From: Pseudomonas knackmussii B13 | GTDB lineage: Bacteria > Pseudomonadota > Gammaproteobacteria > Pseudomonadales > Pseudomonadaceae | Assembly: GCF_000689415.1 (NCBI RefSeq) | Contig: NZ_HG322950.1 | Location: 5,525,501 to 5,589,500, forward strand | Direction: 5' to 3' | DNA length: 64,000 nucleotides | Part shown: positions 53,335 through 62,734 of the stretch, piece by piece | How positions within the stretch are numbered: the first letter of the stretch is position 1 | Layout of the letters: each line of letters opens with the position of its first letter | Made by a program: the position numbers and the translations under genes | The notes under the pieces: model-generated | What the model saw: the letters and a program-made list of their open reading frames with translations, nothing else | What the model was told of the DNA's origin: nothing | The model's database searches: none

Positions 53335-54750
53335 TCAGCGCAGCGAGCGGACCCAGAACAGCTCGTGGCGGCGCACTGCCTTGCGGAAGAATTCGTCCTC
53401 GCCGGAGGCCGGCCAGCGGCGCCCGGCCAGCGCACGCTGGATCAGCCGGCGCAAGCGCTTCTTGGCCGGCAGCGGCACCAGCAGGTCGTGCTGCATGGCC
53501 AGGGCCTGGGCCTTGTCGATGCGCTTGGCGGCATCCAGCGTCGGGCTCCACAGCACATCGGCCGGCAGCGGTTCGATGCACGGCGGCAGCGCGATACCAC
53601 CGGCGGCCGGGCCCATTGGCCAGCGGTCGTTGTCGTGCAGGTGGTTGGCGTAGAACAGCAGCGTTTGCGGCTTCCACGCGCTGCGCTCGATGGCCTCCTG
53701 CAACGCGCGGGTGGCGTGCACGTGGTCGGCATGTGGATCGAGCTGCGGGTGCGGCGTGACCAGCACCTCGGGGCGGAAGTGTTCGAGCAGCGCGGCCAGA
53801 TCGGCAACCAGGTTGCTCCAGCTCGGCACCCCGTCGGCATCGGCCGGCAGGCGCAACGGATTGTGCAGGCGCATCTCGCGGATGTCGCTTTCGCCGGATT
53901 CGCGCGAACCGAAGCCCTTGTCCGGCTCGCCGCACATCGCCGGCAGCTGCAGGCAGTAGTACCCGAGTTGCACGCACCGACTGGCGGGCACGCCGCCCCA
54001 GAGCGGCACGGCCAGGCTGTCCCAGACGCGCAGGCGGCCCTTCAGGCGCGCGGCGGCGGCCTTGTCCAGGCCAAGGCCCTGGTAGTGCTCGGCCTCGATC
54101 TCGCCCTGGGTCAGGGTGACGATGCTCACGTCCTGCGCACGGCTGTACAGGCCAAAAGCGGCCAGCTCGGCATCGTCGGCGTGCGGCGCGATGACCATCA
54201 GCGGGCGCTCGGCGTAGTCCGGGTTGCGGAAGGCGTGCAGCGTGGCCTGGTGATCCAGACGGCAATGACGACCGTGGATGCGCAGGTGGCCGCCACGCAG
54301 GGCTGCGCCCTGGCCGGACAGGTTGAGGTAGCGCACGCCATTGACGCCGCGCTCGAAGTCCTGGCGATCCACGCCATCGGCGCCTTCGATCAGCACCTGC
54401 GGATCGAGCCAGCGACCGAACAGTCCGGCCTTGATGCGCACCTGCAGGAATAGGCTCTCGTAGTCGTCGGGCAAGGTGTCCGCGGCGATGTGCAGGCCAT
54501 GCGGGCCGAGGGAGGCTGGCAGGCTCAGCTGGCTTGCCGGGAAGTCGTAGCGGTAGTCATCGCGCGGCGAATAGAACAGGTGGTCGGCGAACCAGGCTTC
54601 ATGGGCAACCCAGCCCAGAAGCACCGCCAACGGCACGCTCCACCAGGGCGCGAGCACGCCGAGCAGGACCAGCGCGACAAGCGCGGCCAGCAGCACCAGG
54701 CGCTTCTTGCGCCGATGTTCCTTCAGCAGTAGCTGCTTGCGTGCGCTCAT
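53335..54750 (-). CDS. dnpA: PIG-L family de-N-acetylase (DnpA-like)
   Basis: A 471-aa membrane-anchored zinc de-N-acetylase. An N-terminal hydrophobic hairpin (about 18-58) anchors it. The PIG-L domain has MVIAPHADDAELAAFG (HxDD zinc and base motif) and PHPQLDPHADHVHATRAL, giving the remaining His. In P. aeruginosa the homologue DnpA is linked to LPS and antibiotic persistence; the symbol is by similarity. AGGAG precedes the ATG. It is downstream of mig-14 on the same strand with a REP unit between. Confidence 0.82.
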   Translation of the reverse strand: MSARKQLLLKEHRRKKRLVLLAALVALVLLGVLAPWWSVPLAVLLGWVAHEAWFADHLFYSPRDDYRYDFPASQLSLPASLGPHGLHIAADTLPDDYESLFLQVRIKAGLFGRWLDPQVLIEGADGVDRQDFERGVNGVRYLNLSGQGAALRGGHLRIHGRHCRLDHQATLHAFRNPDYAERPLMVIAPHADDAELAAFGLYSRAQDVSIVTLTQGEIEAEHYQGLGLDKAAAARLKGRLRVWDSLAVPLWGGVPASRCVQLGYYCLQLPAMCGEPDKGFGSRESGESDIREMRLHNPLRLPADADGVPSWSNLVADLAALLEHFRPEVLVTPHPQLDPHADHVHATRALQEAIERSAWKPQTLLFYANHLHDNDRWPMGPAAGGIALPPCIEPLPADVLWSPTLDAAKRIDKAQALAMQHDLLVPLPAKKRLRRLIQRALAGRRWPASGEDEFFRKAVRRHELFWVRSLR

Positions 54751-54766
54751 GAGCTCTCCTAGGCCA

Positions 54767-54790
54767 ATCGCGGACAAGGTCCGCTCCTAC
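54767..54790. repeat. REP unit between the PIG-L and mig-14 genes
   Basis: A single 24-base unit ATCGCGGACAAGGTCCGCTC+CTAC in the 59-base gap. It is a lone singlet rather than a pair. Confidence 0.7.
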
Positions 54791-54809
54791 AGGGAAATGC
54801 CTGCTGCCA

Positions 54810-55712
54810 TCACACCTGGAACACGGGCACCCGATGGCACCAGCGGTCCTTGTATTCGCGGTCGGCGCGGCCGAAGGAATAGCGTAGCGGCTTGCCCAGC
54901 GCCTCGGCCTCTTCCCAGGCCTGCTGGGTGTTTACGAAGCTGAGCACGCTGCCCGGGCTGAAGTCGCGGTTCTCCGGGGCCACGCCGCCGTTGATGTACT
55001 CGACGCTGACCCACTTCGGCGACTCGACGCGGTAGAGGATCTGGATCGCCACCGGCTCGCCGTCGAGCAGCACAAGCGAGCCGCGCATGAATTCGCGCAT
55101 CAGCTCGAAGACTTCGGCCAGGCGCGCCTTGCCGGGCACCTCGAACTCCCAGCGGCGCTGGAACAGCTCGGCATAGATGCGCGCCTGCTCGGCCGGGCTC
55201 AGCTCGCTCATCGGCTGCAGCACACCGCCCGCCTCTTCCAGCAGGCGCAGTTCGCGACGCTGGTTGTAGCGGAATTTCTTCGAGAAGTCGGCGGGCGCGC
55301 GGTTGAGCGCCAGCTCTTCTTCCTGCGGTCGAATGTCGAGGATCTGCTCGCGGTTCAGTTCGGAGAGATAGCGCACGCGGTGACGCAGGGAAACGCGCGC
55401 GTCCTCGGCGATCGGCAGGATGATCTCGGCATTGCCCAGGTCGAACAGCGCCTTCTTGCCTTCGCGCTTGAGCACGTCCTTGGACAGCGCCAGGTGCCGG
55501 CCCCAGGTGGGAATTGCGGCCTTGAGCTGGCCGTCGACAATCCAGCCGAGGTAGCGCACCGGGATACCAGCCAGGCCGGCGAGGCGCTCGACCACCTGCG
55601 GGTGGGTCGCCACGCTGCCGCCGAAACGCTGCCAGGCCTCGGCATAGGCCGAGGCGTCAATCGGGGTCCAGCCACGCTCGCGGACGGCGCGGATGCGATC
55701 GAGCAGCGCCAT
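54810..55712 (-). CDS. mig-14: Mig-14 family protein (antimicrobial-peptide resistance)
   Basis: A 300-aa protein of the Mig-14 family, a GNAT-like fold used by Salmonella and P. aeruginosa against cationic peptides. Signatures are RERGWTPIDASAYAEAWQRF near the start, FRYNQRRELRLLEEAGG, FQRRWEFEVPGK and the C-terminal YSFGRADREYKDRWCHR. No signal peptide is apparent, fitting inner-face association. It lies between msbA and the PIG-L gene, with two bases to the msbA stop, so it is in the same operon as msbA. Confidence 0.9.
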   Translation of the reverse strand: MALLDRIRAVRERGWTPIDASAYAEAWQRFGGSVATHPQVVERLAGLAGIPVRYLGWIVDGQLKAAIPTWGRHLALSKDVLKREGKKALFDLGNAEIILPIAEDARVSLRHRVRYLSELNREQILDIRPQEEELALNRAPADFSKKFRYNQRRELRLLEEAGGVLQPMSELSPAEQARIYAELFQRRWEFEVPGKARLAEVFELMREFMRGSLVLLDGEPVAIQILYRVESPKWVSVEYINGGVAPENRDFSPGSVLSFVNTQQAWEEAEALGKPLRYSFGRADREYKDRWCHRVPVFQV

Positions 55713-55714
55713 CG

Positions 55715-57550
55715 TCAGGCGGACTCGCCGACACCGTCCTCGACGGGCTGGTCGGCCGGCTCGTCGTCGGCGAACTGCTTGGCGTGCAGCCGCGCGTAGT
55801 AGCCATTGAGGGCGATCAGCTCTTCGTGGCTGCCGCGCTCGACGATGTGGCCCTGGTCCATCACCAGGATCAGGTCCGCCGCCTCGATGGTACTCAGGCG
55901 GTGGGCGATCACCAGGGTGGTGCGACCTTCCATGACCTTCTCCAGGGCGCCCTGGATATGGCGCTCGGACTCGGTATCGAGGGCCGAGGTGGCCTCGTCG
56001 AGGATCAGCACCGGGGCGTCCTTGAGCAGCGCGCGGGCGATCGCCAGGCGCTGGCGCTGGCCGCCGGAGAGCATCACGCCGTTCTCGCCAACCTCGGTCT
56101 CGAAGCCGTGCGGCAGGCGGTCGATGAACTCGCGGGCGAAGGCGTCATCGGCGGCCTTCTCCACCGCGGCGCGCGGTTTGCTGGCGAGGTCGCCGTAGGC
56201 GATGTTGTTCAGCACGCTGTCGTTGAACAGGTTGACCTGCTGGGTCACCAGCGAGATGTGCTTGCGCAGGTTGATCAGGCGGTAGTCCTGCACGTCGACG
56301 CCATCGAGGAGGATCTTGCCCTCGCTGTGGTCGTAGAAGCGCGGGATCAGGTTGGCCAGGGTCGACTTGCCGCTGCCGGAACGGCCGACCAGGGCGACCA
56401 TCTGCCCCGGCTCGACGCTGAAGCTGAGGTCGTTGAGCACGCGCTTGTCGCTGCCCGGGTAGGTGAAGCTGAGGTTCTGCACTTCCAGGCGGCCCTGGAC
56501 CCGCTCGCGCTCCACGGTGCCGAGGTCGACCTCGGGCTTCTCGTCGAGCTGCTCGAAGATGCTCTCGGCGCCGGCCACGCCCTTCTGGATGGTCGAACTG
56601 ACTTCGGAAAGCTGGCGGATCGGCTTGGGCAGCGAGGCCGCCATGGAGATGTAGGCCACCAGGTCGCCGACCGAGGCGTCGCCGCGCAGCAGCAGGACCA
56701 GGTACAGCAGCACAGCCATGGCGCTGAAGATCACCAGTTGCAAGGTCGGCGTGTAGACCGCCGAGGTCTTGTTCATGGTCAGGTTCTTCTTGGTGTTCGA
56801 AGAGCTCACCTCGTAGAAGCGCTCACGCTCGTAGGCCTCGCCGCCGAAGCTGCGCACCACGCGGAAGCCCTGGATGGTTTCCGAGGAGACGTGGGTGACG
56901 TCGCCCATGGCCACCTGGATCTTCTTGCTCTGCTTGCGGAACTTGCGGCTGGCGCTGGTCACCATCAGGGCGATGACCGGCAGGATGGCGACCATCACCA
57001 GGGTCAGCTTCCAGTTCATCCACAGCAAGGCGATGAACAGGAACACCACGGTCATGCCCTCGCGGATCACTACCTTGATGGCGTCGGTGGCGGCGCCGGT
57101 GACCATGGTCACGTTGAAGGTGATGCGCGAGATCAGGTGGCCGGAGTTGTGGCTGTCGAAGTAGCGGTTGGGCAGGGTCAGCAGGTTGTTGAAAAGTGCG
57201 ACGCGCAGGTCGTGCACGAGGCTCAGCGAAACCTTGGCGATGTAGTAGTTGCCGAGGAAGGAACCGACACCCTGCCAGGCGGCGATCAGCACCATCAGCA
57301 GCGGCACCGCATAGAGCATCTTCAGGTCGCGCAGCCAGCCCCAGGGCGCCCAGGGGAACAGCGGTGCGTCCGGATTGTGCAGGCCATCGACGAAGAACTT
57401 GAGCATGCCGGCGAGCATCGGCTGGGTCGCGGCGAAGATCAGGAAGCCAAGGATGCTCAGGGCGAAGATGCCGATGTAAGGACGCACGTAGGACAGCAGG
57501 CGGAAGTAGATCCGCATGCTAGAGGGCGCTGTGGTTTCTTTGCCGGCCAT
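55715..57550 (-). CDS. msbA: Lipid A export ABC transporter MsbA
   Basis: Half-transporter (611 aa) flipping lipid A-core across the inner membrane. Six transmembrane helices fill about residues 20-320. The nucleotide-binding domain has Walker A GRSGSGKSTL, signature LSGGQRQR and Walker B VLILDEATSALD. The start at 57550 (MAGKETTAPSS) gives the short polar N-tail seen in Pseudomonas MsbA. An extended -10 TGATATAAT lies 30-38 bases upstream. mig-14 and the PIG-L gene follow on the same strand. Confidence 0.95.
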   Translation of the reverse strand: MAGKETTAPSSMRIYFRLLSYVRPYIGIFALSILGFLIFAATQPMLAGMLKFFVDGLHNPDAPLFPWAPWGWLRDLKMLYAVPLLMVLIAAWQGVGSFLGNYYIAKVSLSLVHDLRVALFNNLLTLPNRYFDSHNSGHLISRITFNVTMVTGAATDAIKVVIREGMTVVFLFIALLWMNWKLTLVMVAILPVIALMVTSASRKFRKQSKKIQVAMGDVTHVSSETIQGFRVVRSFGGEAYERERFYEVSSSNTKKNLTMNKTSAVYTPTLQLVIFSAMAVLLYLVLLLRGDASVGDLVAYISMAASLPKPIRQLSEVSSTIQKGVAGAESIFEQLDEKPEVDLGTVERERVQGRLEVQNLSFTYPGSDKRVLNDLSFSVEPGQMVALVGRSGSGKSTLANLIPRFYDHSEGKILLDGVDVQDYRLINLRKHISLVTQQVNLFNDSVLNNIAYGDLASKPRAAVEKAADDAFAREFIDRLPHGFETEVGENGVMLSGGQRQRLAIARALLKDAPVLILDEATSALDTESERHIQGALEKVMEGRTTLVIAHRLSTIEAADLILVMDQGHIVERGSHEELIALNGYYARLHAKQFADDEPADQPVEDGVGESA

Positions 57551-57579
57551 GGAGAGATCGCAAGGTGAAAAGGGCGGCG

Positions 57580-57588
57580 ATTATATCA
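57580..57588 (-). promoter_or_regulatory. Extended -10 promoter of msbA
   Basis: TGATATAAT on the minus strand is a perfect extended -10 element, 30 bases upstream of the msbA ATG. The divergent small kinase-like gene starts at 57662, so its promoter is in the same 111-base gap. Confidence 0.62.
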
Positions 57589-57661
57589 CAGGCCTCTCGT
57601 TTGCCCGGTGGCTGGGCTACTATACCCGCCCCGTTTCAGCGCCACCGATCAGGACGCCGGT

Positions 57662-58309
57662 ATGCAACAGCTAGCACTCTCCGCCTACGAATCCTTGCGC
57701 GATGGCGCCGAGGTACTGGAGGCCGACCGCTATGGCGACAAGGTGCTGCACCTGGCCGATGGCAATTTCCTCAAGCTGTTCCGCCGCAAGCGGTTGATCT
57801 CCTCCGCCGCCCTATATCCCTACGCCCAGCGTTTCGCCGACAACGCGCAGGCGCTGCAACGCCTGGGCATACCTTGCCCGCAGACCATCGCTGTCTATCG
57901 CATTCCGGGTATCGCCCGCGACGCCGTGCACTATGAACCGCTGCCGGGCGACACCCTGCGCCAGCTGATCGCTGCCGGTGACAACGGCAATGAGCTGCGC
58001 GCGCAGTTGGGCGAGCTGATCGCCACCCTGCACGACAAGGGCGTGTACTTCCGCTCACTGCACCTGGGCAACGTGGTGCGGACTCCGGAGGGCCGCCTGG
58101 GGCTGATCGACATCGCCGATATGAAGGCCCGTCGCCGTCCGCTCAACCGCCTGCAGCGCAAGCGCAATTTCGCCCACATGCTGCGTTATGCGGCCGCCCG
58201 CCAATGGCTGCTGGCCGACCAGGGCGCCGCGCTCGCCGCAGCCTATCTGCGCACCAGCCCAGTGCGCTGGAAGGCGCAGGCGCTGGCGCAGATCCTCAGC
58301 GCTGGCTGA
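57662..58309 (+). CDS. Small LPS-kinase-like (WaaP/Kdo-kinase superfamily) protein
   Basis: A 215-aa protein related to bacterial LPS-core kinases and RIO-type folds, sometimes called 'toluene tolerance protein'. Kinase-like motifs are YFRSLHLGNVVRT (HxxN-type catalytic loop) and LGLIDIADMKA (metal Asp). An AGGA site precedes ATG 57662. Its last 14 bases overlap the end of waaL on the opposite strand. At the PAO1-equivalent position (about PA4998). Phosphorylation of core sugars is plausible but unproven. Confidence 0.78.
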   Translation: MQQLALSAYESLRDGAEVLEADRYGDKVLHLADGNFLKLFRRKRLISSAALYPYAQRFADNAQALQRLGIPCPQTIAVYRIPGIARDAVHYEPLPGDTLRQLIAAGDNGNELRAQLGELIATLHDKGVYFRSLHLGNVVRTPEGRLGLIDIADMKARRRPLNRLQRKRNFAHMLRYAAARQWLLADQGAALAAAYLRTSPVRWKAQALAQILSAG

Positions 58310-59522
58310 GTGCCGGCGTCTCGCGCTCCAGGCACAGCCCGAGCAGAAACACCACCCAGGGCATCAGCCACATGGCGCGGGTTCGCTCCCACAGGCTGAA
58401 CACATCGAACTGCAGCGCCACGCTGGAGAACACCCACAGCAGCATCACCGCCAGCCCGAGTCGGCTGGCGCGGCACTGCCAGGCGCGCCAGCCGAGCATG
58501 CACCACAGCAGCATCCACACCAGCAGCGCCGGAATGCCGTACTGGATGGCAGTGTGCAGAAGGAAGTTGTGCGTGCTGCCGTGGAACTGACCGGACCAGC
58601 CCTCGACCGCATAATCAGTGCCCAGGCCAACGCCGATCCAGAAATGCTCCCGCAGTAGCGGTACGGCACTGCGCAGCAGCTCCAGGCGCTCCGAGTCGCC
58701 GCGCGCCACCAGATTCGGATCCAGCCGGACCAGGACGAAACCGCCAACCAGCAACAGCAGCGCCACCAGGCGCGCGCGCCAGCCGGGCAGCAGCACCAGG
58801 CAGAAGAGCGCCGTGGCCATGAGCGCCAGCAGCGCACCGCGGCTGCCGCACAACGCCACATAGATCAGCGGCGGAATCTGCAGCAGCGACCAGGTCAGCC
58901 GCGGCCAGCGGCCACGCGGCATCAGCGGCAGCGCCATGACCATGATGAAGGCGCAGGCGTAGCCGGCGGCATTGGGGTTGTCGAGGAATCCGCCGAAACC
59001 GTTCAGCCGGGTCGGATCATAGGCCGGCGCCCAGAGCAGCGCGGCCATGGCGTAGAAGCTGTTGACCAATCCCAGGGCCAGCAAGGTGCCGCGCAGCCGA
59101 GCCTCGTTCGCGCGCGCCCAGAGCAACCAGCCGAAGACCAGCAGGAGGAACAGGGTCGACTGCTTGAGGCGCGACATCCGCTCGAACTCGCCCGAAGACC
59201 AGAAAAGCGACAGGTTCGCCCAGGCGAACAGCAGGAGGAAAAGCCCGAACTCCTTGCGTTCGCGGATCAAGCGGCCCAGTTCGGACCATCGAGCGATCGT
59301 CAGCCAGAGCCCCGGCAGGTATACGAACAGCACGACCATGTTGTAGTAGAACTTCATGGTCGGCGTCAGCAGCACGCCGGCAATGGTCCAGAACACACCG
59401 ATGCCGAGCATCGCCTCGGCCACCCGGCTGCCGCGAGACACCGCCAGTCCGTTCGATTCCTTCGCCGGACGCCACAGTTCCCAGGCGCCCTGGAACAACT
59501 CCTTCATACGCGACACGCTCAT
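58296..59522 (-). CDS. waaL: O-antigen ligase WaaL
   Basis: Polytopic membrane glycosyltransferase (408 aa) joining undecaprenyl-linked O-antigen to lipid A-core. About 11-12 hydrophobic segments are seen. The large periplasmic loop holds ERLELLRSAVPLLREHFWIG and the conserved His in GSTHNFLLHTAIQYG. ATG 59522 (MSVSRMKELF) overlaps the TAA of the upstream glycosyltransferase in a TAATG junction; ATG 59507 is an alternative. The frame is open for 97 more codons inside the upstream gene, which I reject. It is convergent with the kinase-like gene, overlapping by 14 bases. Confidence 0.92.
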   Translation of the reverse strand: MSVSRMKELFQGAWELWRPAKESNGLAVSRGSRVAEAMLGIGVFWTIAGVLLTPTMKFYYNMVVLFVYLPGLWLTIARWSELGRLIRERKEFGLFLLLFAWANLSLFWSSGEFERMSRLKQSTLFLLLVFGWLLWARANEARLRGTLLALGLVNSFYAMAALLWAPAYDPTRLNGFGGFLDNPNAAGYACAFIMVMALPLMPRGRWPRLTWSLLQIPPLIYVALCGSRGALLALMATALFCLVLLPGWRARLVALLLLVGGFVLVRLDPNLVARGDSERLELLRSAVPLLREHFWIGVGLGTDYAVEGWSGQFHGSTHNFLLHTAIQYGIPALLVWMLLWCMLGWRAWQCRASRLGLAVMLLWVFSSVALQFDVFSLWERTRAMWLMPWVVFLLGLCLERETPALSQR

Positions 59523-60385
59523 TACTCGTGGAACTTGAACAGCAGATGGCGCACGCGACGCCAGGTCACAGAGTTCCAGCGCAAGGGCGGCAGACGCAGC
59601 AGCAGCGACAGCGCGTATCCCTTGTCGTAGACCACTGACTGCTTGAGGGCCTTGTTGATTACGCAGGTCAGCGCCTGCGCGTAGCTCGGATGCTCCCGGT
59701 ATGGCGCGATGGCCATCAGGTCGTAGTCGAGCTGCCGCTTGTATGCGGTCTTGGACATGTTGCTGGTGTGCCTCCGGTAGAGGGTCACATGGTCCGGCAG
59801 GACGTCCATGCAATAGCCCAGATGCGCAACCTTCAGGGTCATCTGGAAATCCTGGATGCGGATCGCCGGGTCGTAGCCACCCGCGCGATCCAGCGCCTCG
59901 CGCCGGTACATCGCCACCGGCGCGCCAATGGCGTGGGCGCTGGCGAGCAATTCATCGAAGCCGTAGCGACGGATGCCATTGGATTTTTCCGCCTTCAAGC
60001 GATTGCCTTGCTCGTCGACATAAACCACTTTTGCGCCCACACACCCCACCTCCGGATGCGCGTCCAGGTAGCTGGCCTGCAAGGATAGGCGCCCCGGCAG
60101 CATTACATCGTCGGAGTCGGGCGTGGCTATGTAGGTGCCGCGGGCATGGCTCAGCGCCGTGTTCAGCGCAGCGCTCACACCCTGGTTCTGCTGGCGGATC
60201 AGCTGGAAGTCGAAGCGCTGGCGCAACGCTTCGATCTTCTCGACGCTGGCGTCCTGGGAGCCGTCGTCGACCACGATCAGCTCGAAATTCGGGTAATCCT
60301 GCTCGAGGATGCTCAGCAGGGCCTCCTCGATATAGCGCTCGCGGTTGTAGCAAGGTACCAGCACGGAAACCAGCGGGTTACCCAC
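59522..60385 (-). CDS. Family 2 glycosyltransferase, LPS outer core (WapR position)
   Basis: A 287-aa GT-A glycosyltransferase. Nucleotide-sugar motifs are VLVPCYNRERYIEEAL, VVDDGSQDAS and TPDSDDVMLPGR (DxD-type metal site). The start is probably GTG 60385, because GGAGG lies five bases upstream; an earlier GTG at 60421 would add 12 residues. In PAO1 the gene between waaL and ssg is wapR, an alpha-1,3-rhamnosyltransferase, and this gene occupies that position. The position supports but does not prove the same activity, so no symbol is given. Confidence 0.85.
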   Translation of the reverse strand: MGNPLVSVLVPCYNRERYIEEALLSILEQDYPNFELIVVDDGSQDASVEKIEALRQRFDFQLIRQQNQGVSAALNTALSHARGTYIATPDSDDVMLPGRLSLQASYLDAHPEVGCVGAKVVYVDEQGNRLKAEKSNGIRRYGFDELLASAHAIGAPVAMYRREALDRAGGYDPAIRIQDFQMTLKVAHLGYCMDVLPDHVTLYRRHTSNMSKTAYKRQLDYDLMAIAPYREHPSYAQALTCVINKALKQSVVYDKGYALSLLLRLPPLRWNSVTWRRVRHLLFKFHE

Positions 60386-60421
60386 GCTCACCTCCGGCGC
60401 CAAGGACAGTTGCCATGGCAC

Positions 60422-61378
60422 TCATAGGCCCAGCACCTGGCGCAGGCGCTCGAACCTGCCCGGCTCGGGGCGCTCCCGCAGCGGCGGCCGCATGGTCTCG
60501 ACGATGCGTGCGCCGATCTGGCCGAAACCGAAGCCACCCTGCGCCAGCGCACGGCCTTGCTCGGCGATGCGCGAGGCCAGCGCCGGGTCGTCGCGGAGCA
60601 CCTGCAGCTTGCGGCGCAACTCCGGAATGTCGCGGTAGAGCACTACGGTCTGCATATCCACCAGGCCCAGCGCGCGGTTCTCTTCTTCGCCCTGGTCGAA
60701 GGCGAAGAGCACGCAGCCGCAGGCCATGGCTTCGAAATTCTTGATCATGTACTCGCCCATGCCAACGTCCGCGCTGACGAAGAAGCGGATGCGGTTGAGC
60801 GTGTTCAGGTAGTCCTCGCCGGACTTGGTCTTGGTGACCAGCAGGCTCTCCACCTGCGCCAGCTCGTCGAGCAGCGCCTTGCGCCCGCTGTAGGCGACGC
60901 TGCCGGTGCTGCCGACGAAGGCCAGTTCGATGTCGCGCTCGCGACCCAGGTCATGCAGCAGGTCCTGGTCGTAGCCCTTGGGCACGAAGACCGCGTCGAA
61001 GCCTTCCTGGCGCAGGCGCTCGCTGACCATGTAGCCGGAGCTGATCACCCGCGCCCAGGGCAGCCGCCGGTAGTAGGCGCTGAACTTACCGGTGTATTTG
61101 CAGGGGATGTAGTTCTGGTAGGCATCGTGCTCGAGGATCACCAGGTTCGGCACGCTGCGGATGAAGGAAACCTGGCGGATCTCCTTCTTGAAGCGCAGGA
61201 AGAACAGGATGCGGTCGTAGCGCGTGACGTCCACGTGCTCGCGGAAGTAGCGGCGCAGGTTCGCCTGCTCGTCGCTGCTCAGCCAGCGCAGATCGCAATC
61301 GCAATGCGCGGCGATGCCATCGTAGAGACGGTCGAGGATGGCGCGTTGTTCTTTTTGAACCAGAAACAGGACTTTCAA
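60422..61378 (-). CDS. Ssg-like glycosyltransferase (GT-B), LPS or surface polysaccharide
   Basis: A 318-aa glycosyltransferase, probably GT-B. Motifs include LVILEHDAYQNYIPCKY, VFVPKGYDQDLLHDLG, ELAFVGSTGS and NFEAMACGCVLFAFDQGEEE (sugar-nucleotide site). It occupies the position of PAO1 ssg (about PA5001). Ssg in pseudomonads affects LPS outer core, phage sensitivity and surface spreading. It is upstream of the GT2 gene by 36 bases in the same direction. Acceptor sugar is unknown. Confidence 0.82.
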   Translation of the reverse strand: MKVLFLVQKEQRAILDRLYDGIAAHCDCDLRWLSSDEQANLRRYFREHVDVTRYDRILFFLRFKKEIRQVSFIRSVPNLVILEHDAYQNYIPCKYTGKFSAYYRRLPWARVISSGYMVSERLRQEGFDAVFVPKGYDQDLLHDLGRERDIELAFVGSTGSVAYSGRKALLDELAQVESLLVTKTKSGEDYLNTLNRIRFFVSADVGMGEYMIKNFEAMACGCVLFAFDQGEEENRALGLVDMQTVVLYRDIPELRRKLQVLRDDPALASRIAEQGRALAQGGFGFGQIGARIVETMRPPLRERPEPGRFERLRQVLGL

Positions 61379-61600
61379 GACTCACCTTTCGCATCCCGGC
61401 CAGCGGGCAGTCTACTGTGCTTCCGACTCAGGTCAATGCGGGTTGTCGCCTGCCACGCCGGCATTCAGCCATGGCACGTAGGCCAGCCGCGAAGAGTAGG
61501 GGACGGCCGGCGAGACGGTCAAGGCAGGCGGCCGGGGCATACTCCGGCCCAAGGCGGGCACGCACCTCGACCTGACCAATGACAGACTTGCCGACGGGTA

Positions 61601-62734
61601 CTAGGTGTCGCGTCCGATCAGGCTGCGCACCAGCGGCAGGTGCCAGAACTCGCGGCGCACCGCCTCGTCAGAGAAGCGCGTACGAAGGCGCTCGTCCATC
61701 AGACGAACGCAGGCTTCGCGCTGCTGGCGATCCAGCGCCGCCATATGCACCAGCCCCTCGGCCAGCGCGGCGTCATCGCGCAGCGGGAAGAGGATGCCCA
61801 GGCCTTCGACCACCTCACCCGCACCGCCACCGGCGGTAGAGATCAGCGGCACGCCGGCGGCCATCGCCTCCAGCAGCACCATGCCGAAGGGCTCGTGGTC
61901 GGAGCTCAGGGCGAAGACGTCGAACGCCTTGAAGTAGCGCTTTGCTTCCGCCACCTGACCGAGGAACAGCACCTGTTCGGCGATGCCCAGTTCGCGCGCG
62001 AGTTCCTTAAGGTCTTCCTCCAGGCGGCCCTTGCCCATGATCGCCAGCAGGCTTTCGCGCGGCAGGCGCGGCAAGGCCTTGGCGAAGCCGCGCAGCAGCG
62101 TGGCCTGGTCCTTGTCCGGATGCAGGCGACCGACGTTGCCGACGATCCAGGCATTCTCCGGCAGGCGCAGTTGCAGGCGCGCCGGATAGCGCTCCAGCTG
62201 GCTGGCCTGGAGGGCATCGACGTCGATGCGGTTGTACAGCGTCTCGATGTGCTCGACCGGCCAGGCCGGCAAGCAGGCACGCAGTTCGTCACGCACTGCA
62301 TTGGATACGGCGAGCAGACGCAGGCGCTTGGCGAACACTTTGGCGAACAGCTTGCGGCCCAGCCGGCGGTAGTCGCCGAAGCCGTGGTGCACGCCGATCA
62401 CCGGCAGTTTGGTGGCGAGCATCGCGACCCAGGTCGGCTTGAAGCGATGGGCGATGCAGAAGCGGAAATCACGCGAGCGGGCGATGTCGCGCAGGTCGCG
62501 GATTGCGCGCAGCTTGAGGCCGCGCACGTCCTTGGAGCTGTATTCGAGGAACAGCACTTCGTCGCTCGCGCAGGCGGCGGCGACTTCCGGATCGGGCGCC
62601 CCGGTGAGAAACACCGTGGTCACCCGGTAGCCGGTGCCGGCGAACAGGCTGGCGTATTGACGGGCACAGTCGAGGAACGGCCCGTCATAGCCGTGGCAGA
62701 ACTGCAGGACGCGCGGTTCAGCCGAGCGAGTCAT
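61601..62734 (-). CDS. wapH: Family 4 glycosyltransferase WapH-like, LPS core
   Basis: A 377-aa retaining GT-B enzyme. The C-terminal motif EPFGMVLLEAMAAGVPLIST has the E-x7-E of GT4, and VGNVGRLHPDKDQATLL is the nucleotide-loop signature. It matches the position and size I recall for P. aeruginosa WapH (about PA5004), a glucosyltransferase of the outer core. Its start overlaps the carbamoyltransferase stop by 17 bases, so the two are coupled. A 222-base gap separates it from the Ssg-like gene, where PAO1 has dnpA and mig-14. Confidence 0.83.
   Translation of the reverse strand: MTRSAEPRVLQFCHGYDGPFLDCARQYASLFAGTGYRVTTVFLTGAPDPEVAAACASDEVLFLEYSSKDVRGLKLRAIRDLRDIARSRDFRFCIAHRFKPTWVAMLATKLPVIGVHHGFGDYRRLGRKLFAKVFAKRLRLLAVSNAVRDELRACLPAWPVEHIETLYNRIDVDALQASQLERYPARLQLRLPENAWIVGNVGRLHPDKDQATLLRGFAKALPRLPRESLLAIMGKGRLEEDLKELARELGIAEQVLFLGQVAEAKRYFKAFDVFALSSDHEPFGMVLLEAMAAGVPLISTAGGGAGEVVEGLGILFPLRDDAALAEGLVHMAALDRQQREACVRLMDERLRTRFSDEAVRREFWHLPLVRSLIGRDT

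Noticed and set aside
55784..57568. Plus-strand open frame of about 594 codons opposite msbA
   Set aside because: Antisense to msbA; the reading is His/Asp/Gln-rich with no motif.
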